Assembly: GCF_026341035.1 (NCBI RefSeq)
Contig: NZ_JAPEOQ010000002.1
Coordinates: 2,914,001 to 2,978,000, forward strand
Origin: Streptomyces sp. NBC_01016
GTDB lineage: Bacteria; Actinomycetota; Actinomycetes; Streptomycetales; Streptomycetaceae
Length of the DNA stretch: 64,000 bases
Reading direction: 5' to 3'
Position 1 is the stretch's first letter, and every line of letters starts with the position of its first letter. Made by a program: the position numbers and the translations under genes. This document shows, piece after piece, positions 1-6,848 of this stretch. Below the pieces are notes generated by a model. That model was not told where the DNA came from. It saw only the letters and a list, made by a program, of their open reading frames with translations, and searched no databases.

Positions 1-355
1 GCGCATCCACGTTCCAGAGGTCTGCGCTGCGAAGGTCGGCGCGCGCAAGGACGGCGCCACGCAAACGTGTGTCACCGAGGCAGGCCTTTACCAGTGATGC
101 CCCGGTGAGGTCCGCGTTGTCGAGCACGGCGTCCGCGCTCTGTGCACGGTACAAGTCCGCTTCCACGAGCTTTGCGTCGGTGAGGTTGGTGTCGAAAAGC
201 GTCGCCAGTGCGAGGTCGGCTCCCGACAAGTCGACGCCTGACAAGTCGAGTTGCGAAGCGTCAAGAGTCGTGTCCGTATCGGTCGTCTCGCACCAGGCCG
301 CCAGAGCCGCCGCGGCCGTCGGATCGGCCGGCATGACCCGTACGGTTCTGTTCAC
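1..355 (-). CDS. Pentapeptide-repeat protein (C-terminus beyond the window)
   Basis: Reading leftwards from a GTG at 355 (or an in-frame ATG at 334; neither has a convincing ribosome site) gives about 118 residues before the left edge. After a short acidic start come repeated A(D/N)Lxx units such as LSGADLALATLF, VEADLYRAQSAD and DNADLTGASL, the signature of the pentapeptide-repeat right-handed beta-helix. Such proteins bind or mimic partners (some protect DNA gyrase), and many have no known role. It lies downstream of a SUKH-4-like immunity gene on the same strand, so it may belong to the toxin/immunity locus, but that is inference. The family call is firm and the function unknown. Confidence 0.75.
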   Translation of the reverse strand, partial: MNRTVRVMPADPTAAAALAAWCETTDTDTTLDASQLDLSGVDLSGADLALATLFDTNLTDAKLVEADLYRAQSADAVLDNADLTGASLVKACLGDTRLRGAVLARADLRSADLWNVDA

Positions 356-451
356 GTCACGGGAACCGGTCAACTCGCTCACTCCCACAGGGGTGTTTGG
401 TGGCCTGGGACAGGCTGTCTTTCGTGCCGTTGTCGCGTGGCGCGGGTTGGC

Positions 452-2665
452 TCATTCGTTTTCGAAGACGTACGCCCAGGCAGGAGCCTCGCTGCCCTTG
501 TCGTCGATCATGGTCAATGCCCCGAGGACATAGCCGAGGACATCCGGCTTCTCCTCACGGGGCGGCGGGAGGGTGTCTCGGATACGCAGCCCCGTCACCC
601 ACCAGGCCACCATGGTCAGGAAGGCCTCCAGGCTGTGTGCCGCGGGCAGCGCGGCGAGTTCCTCCTCGTCGGGCCCCGTCGGAACACGCAATACGTGTCC
701 TGTTGGGCCGTCGATGACGATCTCGCCTCCCATCCATCTGCCGATCTGGAAGAACGGTCCGGTCTCGTCGATGGGATCGATGTCGTCGGGCCACGAGGGC
801 ATCTCCTCGAGGATCTCGACGTCCCAGTCGCAGTAGGGCAGGACTCTCATCCCGCCCTCGGCCACGTCGGGGAGGCCGAAGTCGAGAAGGAGTTCACGCG
901 TCGGTTCGTGGGTCAGCCCGTCGGGGAGCTCTTCGGGTTCGACCGGAAAGATGTCGTCGAACAACAGGGGCAGCACTGTGTGATCCGTCTGATCGGGCCC
1001 AGGGGAGTCGACCGGCGTGTTTCCGTCGGCCGAGGCGTAGCTGCCGCTCAAAGGCCGGTTCAGGGAGCCGAGGCTTGTGAGGTCGATTCCGTCGGCAGCC
1101 TCGATGGCGACAAGTCCCGAGTCGCTCCCGAGGACGGTGATGTCGCCGACGGTCAGCGGGACGCACGGCCACAGAAAGGAGCGGTCGTTGCGGCGAGGGG
1201 GAGCCGCAGCGAACAACTCTCGGACAGTGGAGGGGCCGGTGCTGTCCCCCTCGGCCGGGTGCGGTTGCGTCTGGGCCTCCGGCGCGGGCTGAGGTGGCCA
1301 GGAGAGGTCCGCACGGTGCTCCCCCTCGTCCCCTTCCCAGGGTCCGGCGAGTCGTTCGCCGGTTTCCGCATCCCAGATGGAGGTGTACTCGGCCCGCGAT
1401 CCGACCATGAAGGACCGGTGTCGGCCCGCGACCGCGGGACGTTTTCGCCAGCGCACTTCCACCAACGCGTCGATCTTGCCTGATTGCAGATAAACGGGGT
1501 GGTATCCGCCCGGCGGCCGCCACTTCGCCCACTTCGCCTGCCAGGGCAATGACATGCTCGAAGCCGCGATGGCGGCGGCTGCCTCGTGGTCGTTGCGACT
1601 GAGGGTCATCAAATGCAGCCAGGAAGCCCATGAACGCTGGTTGTCGGGGACGACCCCCCATGTCCAAAGCTGCTTCGCGTCGGCAGCCGGGGTGTTCCCG
1701 GGAATGAGAAAGCCCACTGCGGTGCGACCGGCGTCCATCAGCACGCTCTTCGGGATGTTGGCGATCGCCTCGCCATTACGCCCAAGCTCTTCGTACGTCC
1801 CGGCCTGCACGGCATGCATGGCAAGACCGGTCGCGGCGTACAGCCCGAGGGCGCCGCTTCTGGCCCATCCGTCTGGGTGGCGGTAGGTGGGCATCGACTG
1901 CAGCAGCCAGTGGGACAAGTGGCTGTTGACGCGCCGCAGTTCGTCGGGTGCGGTCGCCGCGCGGAGAGCTTCGGCCACCCCCTCGTCGACGAAGGAGACA
2001 CCCAAGGGGCCCGATCGCACGAGGGCGCTGTGCTCCTGGACGAACGTGGTGAGTTCGCCCTCGGTGGGGGTCACGCCGCTCAACGCGGCAACAAGCTCGG
2101 CCCACACCGCTACGGGCACCACACGTGGCTCCGCGAGGGCCAGGGCGCGCAGCGCGGACGACTCCGGCAGCGGAGTGGCGGAGTGCGACGGGGACACGTC
2201 GAAGACGGCTTTGGGGCTCGTGCCGCGGGGAAGCAGTGCAGGGGACGTGTCGGTCAGCACGGTCAACTTGCCATGTGCCAGCCAGCGAAGAGCGAAGCCG
2301 AGCAAGTGCTCGGGCTCGTGCGAGCGCCTGGTGGGACCTGCGCGGTGGGCATTGACGACGAGCAGCAGGCGGTGATCGGTCCAATCGAGTTCCGCGTTTT
2401 GCCAGCTGCGCTGCTTGTCCGCGGACAGATCCACGCCGAACGCCGTGAGTGCCTGGTGCAGAACCTGTTCCGTGGTCAGTCCGGTGGCATCGACGAGCAC
2501 GCTGCCCGGAATGCGTTCGTGTGCCCGGCGTACGACCGAGGCGCCGTCGGCCGCGACAGGCGACACGACGTAGGTGACACTGCCTGTGTGCTGGCCCTCA
2601 TGCCACCACTCGACGACGGCCTCTACGCTTCCCTGCGGAGAGGTGTCGGCTGTCGGACGGGGCAT
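452..2665 (-). CDS. SUKH-4-like immunity protein with degenerate NTPase-like N-terminus (paralogue A)
   Basis: 737 aa, ATG preceded by AAGGAG. Residues ~580-700 (TRELLLDFGLP ... FFQIGRWMGGEIVIDGPTG ... SLEAFLTMVAWW) fit the SUKH-4 (SMI1/KNR4 superfamily) immunity pattern; these proteins bind and neutralise cytoplasmic toxins. Residues ~1-170 look like a STAND-type NTPase (SVLVDATGL, LLLVVNAHRAGPTRRS as a Walker-B-like strand) but no GxxxxGK[ST] Walker A is visible. The middle holds a conserved AKWRPPGG motif and one WD40-like strand (WDAETGERLAGP). It is closely similar along its whole length to the neighbour at 3160-5364, so the two are tandem paralogues. Its location downstream of the giant toxin supports an immunity role; the target domain is unknown. 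I recognise the SUKH part better than the rest. Confidence 0.65.
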   Translation of the reverse strand: MPRPTADTSPQGSVEAVVEWWHEGQHTGSVTYVVSPVAADGASVVRRAHERIPGSVLVDATGLTTEQVLHQALTAFGVDLSADKQRSWQNAELDWTDHRLLLVVNAHRAGPTRRSHEPEHLLGFALRWLAHGKLTVLTDTSPALLPRGTSPKAVFDVSPSHSATPLPESSALRALALAEPRVVPVAVWAELVAALSGVTPTEGELTTFVQEHSALVRSGPLGVSFVDEGVAEALRAATAPDELRRVNSHLSHWLLQSMPTYRHPDGWARSGALGLYAATGLAMHAVQAGTYEELGRNGEAIANIPKSVLMDAGRTAVGFLIPGNTPAADAKQLWTWGVVPDNQRSWASWLHLMTLSRNDHEAAAAIAASSMSLPWQAKWAKWRPPGGYHPVYLQSGKIDALVEVRWRKRPAVAGRHRSFMVGSRAEYTSIWDAETGERLAGPWEGDEGEHRADLSWPPQPAPEAQTQPHPAEGDSTGPSTVRELFAAAPPRRNDRSFLWPCVPLTVGDITVLGSDSGLVAIEAADGIDLTSLGSLNRPLSGSYASADGNTPVDSPGPDQTDHTVLPLLFDDIFPVEPEELPDGLTHEPTRELLLDFGLPDVAEGGMRVLPYCDWDVEILEEMPSWPDDIDPIDETGPFFQIGRWMGGEIVIDGPTGHVLRVPTGPDEEELAALPAAHSLEAFLTMVAWWVTGLRIRDTLPPPREEKPDVLGYVLGALTMIDDKGSEAPAWAYVFENE

Positions 2666-2905
2666 GTCACTCCTTGACGTCGGTCCGGCGGGCCTGCGTC
2701 ACGGTAGATACGGCCCCCGATTGGTTCATGACGATGGTCGTTGCCAGCCGTCCTTCAGAAGGTGACTGACTCCGTTCAAGACGTCTGCACGGTCCGGCAC
2801 GTTCTCGATCCAACCATTGCCGATGGCGGCCGGAACCATGTCTTTCTCGCGCTCTTGGAACCCCGAAGGGAGCCGCACCATCAGTGCGGCTTCGCTTCGA
2901 CCTGA
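2666..2905. other. Gap of 240 bp between SUKH-type genes
   Basis: No coding pattern is convincing here: the minus-strand open frame that crosses it has poor codon structure and is a shadow. The region supplies the AAGGAG site of the 737-aa gene and may hold its promoter. No strong hairpin was seen. Confidence 0.4.
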
Positions 2906-3160
2906 TCAAGAAGGGGGGGCGCGTCGGCGCATGGTGAATTCGTGTGTGGGCGAGGGGTTGTGGACCGGCATGTCGCACGCGTCGTTCCAGTAGGAGGACG
3001 CGACCTCTAGGGACAGGGGGAGGCAGAGTCCGTCCGACAGGGCGAACATTGCAGCGAGGGCAAGGTCGGCCAGTTCGAGATGACGGTCGGCGGTCTCTTC
3101 GATTTCGCGGGTGAGGCGGACGCCGCTTCCCGGGTGATCCAGCATCCTTGTGGTCGGCAT
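2906..3160 (-). CDS. 84-aa hypothetical protein coupled to SUKH-4 paralogue B
   Basis: The ATG (3160-3158) overlaps the stop of the upstream 734-aa gene by one base (TGATG), a classic re-initiation junction, so this short frame is probably real even though it has no ribosome site of its own. The product begins MPTTRMLDHPGSGVRLTREI and has an acidic, amphipathic middle (LELADLALAAMFALSDGL) and a basic tail. I do not recognise a family. It sits between two SUKH-4-type genes, and the coupling suggests a 1:1 partner of the 734-aa protein. The 737-aa paralogue has no equivalent gene behind it. Confidence 0.5.
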   Translation of the reverse strand: MPTTRMLDHPGSGVRLTREIEETADRHLELADLALAAMFALSDGLCLPLSLEVASSYWNDACDMPVHNPSPTHEFTMRRRAPPS

Positions 3161-5364
3161 CAAGTGTTGTGGAGTACGTAGGACCAGGCGGGCTGTTTGC
3201 CACCCGTCTCGTTGGCCTCGATCAGTGCGCCCACCGTCCAATAGGTGGCCTGCTGTCGTTCGGCGCTGGTCGGGGGAGCGAGGTCCCGTGAGCGCAAGCC
3301 GGACACGAACACCGCGACCATGGTGAGGAATTCCTCAAGACTGTCCGCGACAGGGAGACCTCCGAGATGGTCCTCGCCCGGCTCGGCGGGGACGCGCAGC
3401 ACGTGTCCGGTGGGGCCGTCGACGACGAGGCTGCTGCCCACCCACTTGCCGATCCGGAAGAAGGGGCCGCTCTCGGTGACGGGCTCGATTCCCTCGGGCC
3501 AGGAGGGCAGTTCGTCGAGGACGCCCATCTCCCAGTTGCCGAACGGGAAGAGCCCCATGGCGCCTTCCTTCATGTATGGCAGACCGAATTCCAGGAGGAG
3601 TTCGCGTGTCGCGGGGTCGGTGAGCTGATCCGGAAGGTCCTCGGGCTGGATGGGATAGATCTGGTCCTCGCCGAACACGGTGAGAAGGTCCTCGTAACTC
3701 GGGGCCGGCGCGTCGACCGGGCTGCACGGACCCGCGTCCGTGTAATCGCCGCTGAGGGGGAGCGTCCTGGCCCCGAAGTCGGAGAGGTCCACGCCGTCCG
3801 CGGGTTCGATCGCCATCAAGCCCAAGTCGCCCGCGAACAGCGTGACGTCGCCGACCGCCAGCGGTACGCAGGGAAGTATGAAGGCGCCGTCGTCCCGTCG
3901 CGGGACCGACGCGGTGAACAGTTCGCGGACACTGTCGGGCGCGGGGGAGACCTGCCCGAACGCCGCGGGCCAGGTGAGATCCGCGCTGTGCTCCTCGAGG
4001 ATCAGGTCGCCCTCGAGAGAGTCCGTGAGCTGCTCTGCCGTCTCCACGTCCCGGATCGAGACGTACAGCAACTCCTCCTCGTTCACCGTCCGCCGCTGCA
4101 GACCGGCGACGGCGGGCCGCCCCTGCCAGCGCACCTCCGCCAGGGCGGCCAGCCGCCCCGCCTCGAGGAAGTCGGGGTGAAGGCCGCCCGGCGGCCGCCA
4201 CTTCGCCCACTTGGCCTGCCAGGGCAGGGCGAGACCGGAGGAGGCGACCGCTGACGCGAACGTGCTGTCGTTGCGCGAAAGGGCCATCAGGTGCAGCCAC
4301 GACGCCCACTCCGTCTGCTGCCGCGGGACGATTCCCCAACCCCATAGGTGAATGGCGTCGGCGGCGGCCGTGTTCCCGGGGATGTAGAAGGTGATGCTGC
4401 GTGCCGCGTCCATGAGGGCCGTCTGCGGCAGATTGGCGACGATGCCGCCGTCTCGGAGGACTTCGTCGTACCGTCCTGCCTGTACGGCGTGCATGGCGAG
4501 CCCTGTGGCCGCGTACAGGCCGACGGCGCCGCGCTTCGCCCATCCCTCGGGGTGACGAAGTTCGGCAGCCGAGCGGGTCAGCCAGTCCACCATGTGCCCA
4601 TGAAGACGGCCGAGTTCGCCGGAACCGACTTCGTGCCCGGCGTCCCGGCGCAGCCTCTCGGCGAGGCCCTCGTCGACGAAGGAGGCCCCGAGTGGCCCGA
4701 GCCGAAGCACGCCTGACTCTTCCCGCGCGAGCGCGGCGAGTTCGTCCTCGGACGTCGGCTCACCGGTCAGCGCCGTGACCAGTTGGGCCCACACCGGCAG
4801 TGGTACGAAGCGGGGCTCGGCCAAGGTCAGGGCCCGTAGGGCCGGCGAGTCCGGAGTCGCCTCAGGCGCGGTGGCGGGCGCCGAGACCCGGAACACCGTC
4901 TGGGCGTCGGCATCGGTGGGCAGCAGCCGCGGAACCGCATGAACCAGTATGGCCAACTTGCCGCGCGCCAACTGTGGGAGCGCCCAGGTCACCAACTGCT
5001 CGGGCTCGTACGAGCGCCGGGTCGGACCGGCCCTGTGGGCGTTGACGACCAGCAGCAGCCGCTCCTCGGGCCACGCGCCGAGCGCGAGACGCCAGGCGCG
5101 CGACCCGTCCGCGGGTGGCTCGACTCCGAGCGCCGTGAGGGCCTGCCGCATGACCTGCTCGGCGGTGAGTCCGGTGGCGTCGACGACGACGCTGCCGGGT
5201 ATGTGCTCGTGCGTTCGGCGTACGACCGCGGAGGCGTCGTGGCCGTCCTCCAGGGCGAGGAACGCGACACGCCCGCCGTGCCCGCCCTCACGCCACCACG
5301 CGCCGACGTGACCGGCGACTTCGTCCTCGGGAAATCCGGAGGTGTCGGTGGTCGGCTCGGGCAC
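3160..5364 (-). CDS. SUKH-4-like immunity protein with degenerate NTPase-like N-terminus (paralogue B)
   Basis: 734 aa from a GTG at 5364 with GGGAGGGG 4-11 bases ahead. Same architecture as the 737-aa neighbour: NTPase-like N-terminus without a Walker A (PGSVVVDATGL, RLLLVVNAHRAGPTRRS), an alpha-rich middle, the AKWRPPGG motif, and a SUKH-4-like C-terminus at ~578-700 (TRELLLEFGLPYM, FFRIGKWVGSSLVVDGPTG, SLEEFLTMVAVFVSGL). Both paralogues end in a short conserved PAW.YV tail after the SUKH domain, so the ends are probably native. It is coupled by TGATG to an 84-aa gene. Likely a cytoplasmic antidote in the toxin locus; the duplication suggests diversification against different toxin tips. 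Confidence 0.65.
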   Translation of the reverse strand: MPEPTTDTSGFPEDEVAGHVGAWWREGGHGGRVAFLALEDGHDASAVVRRTHEHIPGSVVVDATGLTAEQVMRQALTALGVEPPADGSRAWRLALGAWPEERLLLVVNAHRAGPTRRSYEPEQLVTWALPQLARGKLAILVHAVPRLLPTDADAQTVFRVSAPATAPEATPDSPALRALTLAEPRFVPLPVWAQLVTALTGEPTSEDELAALAREESGVLRLGPLGASFVDEGLAERLRRDAGHEVGSGELGRLHGHMVDWLTRSAAELRHPEGWAKRGAVGLYAATGLAMHAVQAGRYDEVLRDGGIVANLPQTALMDAARSITFYIPGNTAAADAIHLWGWGIVPRQQTEWASWLHLMALSRNDSTFASAVASSGLALPWQAKWAKWRPPGGLHPDFLEAGRLAALAEVRWQGRPAVAGLQRRTVNEEELLYVSIRDVETAEQLTDSLEGDLILEEHSADLTWPAAFGQVSPAPDSVRELFTASVPRRDDGAFILPCVPLAVGDVTLFAGDLGLMAIEPADGVDLSDFGARTLPLSGDYTDAGPCSPVDAPAPSYEDLLTVFGEDQIYPIQPEDLPDQLTDPATRELLLEFGLPYMKEGAMGLFPFGNWEMGVLDELPSWPEGIEPVTESGPFFRIGKWVGSSLVVDGPTGHVLRVPAEPGEDHLGGLPVADSLEEFLTMVAVFVSGLRSRDLAPPTSAERQQATYWTVGALIEANETGGKQPAWSYVLHNT

Positions 5365-5406
5365 TGTGCCCCTCCCTGGTTCGTGTCGGTTCCCTGGACT
5401 CAGGTG

Positions 5407-5557
5407 GAACGGGACGGACCCACTCGCTGGATCACCCGGTCGATGAAGGCCGCTGCTTCGATCTCCGAGATCTCCACGTGGTCGGTGTCATTGTGTCCCA
5501 GGGCGTACAGGTCGAAATAGCCGGTGGGCTCCCAGCGCAGGTTCCGGCCGAAGGCCT
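5407..5557 (-). pseudogene. Duplicated 3' fragment of the 262-aa immunity gene
   Basis: These 151 bp match 6064-6214, the 3' end of the 262-aa gene next to the toxin, with no gaps (constant offset of 657 bp) and only about half a dozen mismatches. The fragment encodes the EISEIEAAAFIDRVIQRVG-type tail but has no start of its own, and the match stops abruptly after 5557. It is a remnant of a second copy or of a recombination event. Such orphan tips and immunity scraps are usual beside polymorphic toxins, where C-terminal modules are exchanged. Confidence 0.75.
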
Positions 5558-5615
5558 CCGCGTGGTGACAGGCTCCTGCTGCCGGCTGATGGCATCGACG
5601 CCGACGGTAAATCGC

Positions 5616-5999
5616 TCAGTTTCCCGGGTGTGACGCGTCGTTGGTGCCCTCGGGAAAGCTTCCGTACTCCTCGACCAGGTTGCCTTCCTTGTCCCATTCG
5701 CGGCCGCATATGTCTATGCCGCGCTTGTAGACGATGTGCGTGGCCATCTGCCCATTACGGTGCCATGAACGCCACTCGCCAACGTGCGCGCCCAAGCTGA
5801 GTGTTCCCTCCGCCTTCAAGGAGCCGTCAGGCCACCACCGGCGGTACGGACCGAACGGCAATCCGTCGAAATACGTCTGCAGTTCGATCAGCCGACCCTC
5901 TTTGTCGTGCGCTACGACCTCACCCGTATAGGGCTCGCCCTCGTAGTGCACGATCACGTTGTCGTCTTCTGTGGACGTGTCTCGTCTGCTGACTCGCAT
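5616..5999 (-). CDS. YwqK/MORN-type antitoxin-like protein
   Basis: 127 aa from the ATG at 5999, which has GGGAA just upstream; an in-frame TTG at 6050 would add 17 residues but has no site. The product has repeated MORN-like units (EVVAHDKEGRLIELQTYFDG, GPYRRWWPDGSLKAEGTLS, GEWRSWHRNGQ), the pattern annotated as the YwqK family of antitoxins. In Bacillus subtilis YwqK is paired with YwqJ, a toxin with a deaminase-fold tip. The giant toxin upstream carries a deaminase-like domain, so this is the natural candidate antidote for that domain (inference). It follows the 262-aa immunity gene on the same strand, about 60 bp downstream. Confidence 0.65.
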   Translation of the reverse strand: MRVSRRDTSTEDDNVIVHYEGEPYTGEVVAHDKEGRLIELQTYFDGLPFGPYRRWWPDGSLKAEGTLSLGAHVGEWRSWHRNGQMATHIVYKRGIDICGREWDKEGNLVEEYGSFPEGTNDASHPGN

Positions 6000-6059
6000 C
6001 GTCGTTCCCAATGCTGCTCTGCTCGCGTCCGTACTGGCCCGCTCCCACAAACTGATCCC

Positions 6060-6848
6060 CTACGAACGGGACGGGCCGACTCGCTGGATCACCCGGTCGA
6101 TGAAGGCCGCCGCTTCGATCTCCGAGATCTCCACGTGGTCGGTGTCATTGTGTCCCAGCGCGTACAGGTCGAAATAGTCGGTGGGCTCCCAGCGCAGGTT
6201 CCGGCCGAAGGCCTCATCGCGGGTGACGGGCTCCCGTCCGACCGCCCGGCGGCGCATCACTCCGAGGGGGCGTTCCCTCGGGAATCCCTCGTCGACGACC
6301 GCGAAGTAGGTGATCCTCCCCTTCGCCTCGAAGTCCAGGGCGTCGAGCGTCGCCGTGGTCACGGTCGGGAAGGGCGGAGCGGCGATGGTTGTGTCGAGGC
6401 CCCAGCGGGGCAGGCTCACGCCGTTGAGGTCGATGGCCTGATCGACGTAGAAGCCGCCCCCACGCTCGTACATCAAGAGCAAGGGCTCGTACGGTTCCGG
6501 GAGTTCGGGCAGATCCGTACGCCCCTGACGGCGCAACTCAGCCCAGCGGACGGCGCCCGTCACGGTCCGCTCGACCGAGTACGGGCCGATCCCGCCGCGC
6601 AGGAACGCCTTGAGGTCGCTCGCGACGTCCGGGGCCAATTGCACGGAAGCGTCGACGTGTTCAACGATGTCGAAGAACGGCCAGGCGCTCTCGGCTCCGT
6701 AGTGTCGGGCCCACTGGGCGGACCTGCGCAGATATTCGCGCATCAGGAGAGCGCGCGACCGTGTGTGGTCGAACGCCGCGGTCCAGTCGTCCCAGTCGAT
6801 GGCTCGGAGGCGGCTGAGTACCCTACCGGCCGACAGATCTCCGGTCAT
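6060..6848 (-). CDS. Putative immunity protein coupled to the giant toxin
   Basis: 262 aa. The ATG overlaps the toxin stop codon (ATGA), so it is translated by coupling directly after the toxin, as expected for the cognate antidote of its C-terminal domain. I do not recognise a named family. It is soluble, with an amphipathic helical N-terminal half (RLRAIDWDDWTAAFDHTRSR) and a mixed C-terminal half ending EISEIEAAAFIDRVIQRVG. No signal peptide or membrane segment. A second partial copy of its 3' end lies at 5407-5557, showing that the locus has been rearranged. Immunity function is inferred from position only. Confidence 0.6.
   Translation of the reverse strand: MTGDLSAGRVLSRLRAIDWDDWTAAFDHTRSRALLMREYLRRSAQWARHYGAESAWPFFDIVEHVDASVQLAPDVASDLKAFLRGGIGPYSVERTVTGAVRWAELRRQGRTDLPELPEPYEPLLLMYERGGGFYVDQAIDLNGVSLPRWGLDTTIAAPPFPTVTTATLDALDFEAKGRITYFAVVDEGFPRERPLGVMRRRAVGREPVTRDEAFGRNLRWEPTDYFDLYALGHNDTDHVEISEIEAAAFIDRVIQRVGPSRS

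Noticed and set aside
6060..6848. Assigning the 262-aa protein to a named Imm family
   Set aside because: No motif matched a family I can recall with confidence; position is the only evidence.
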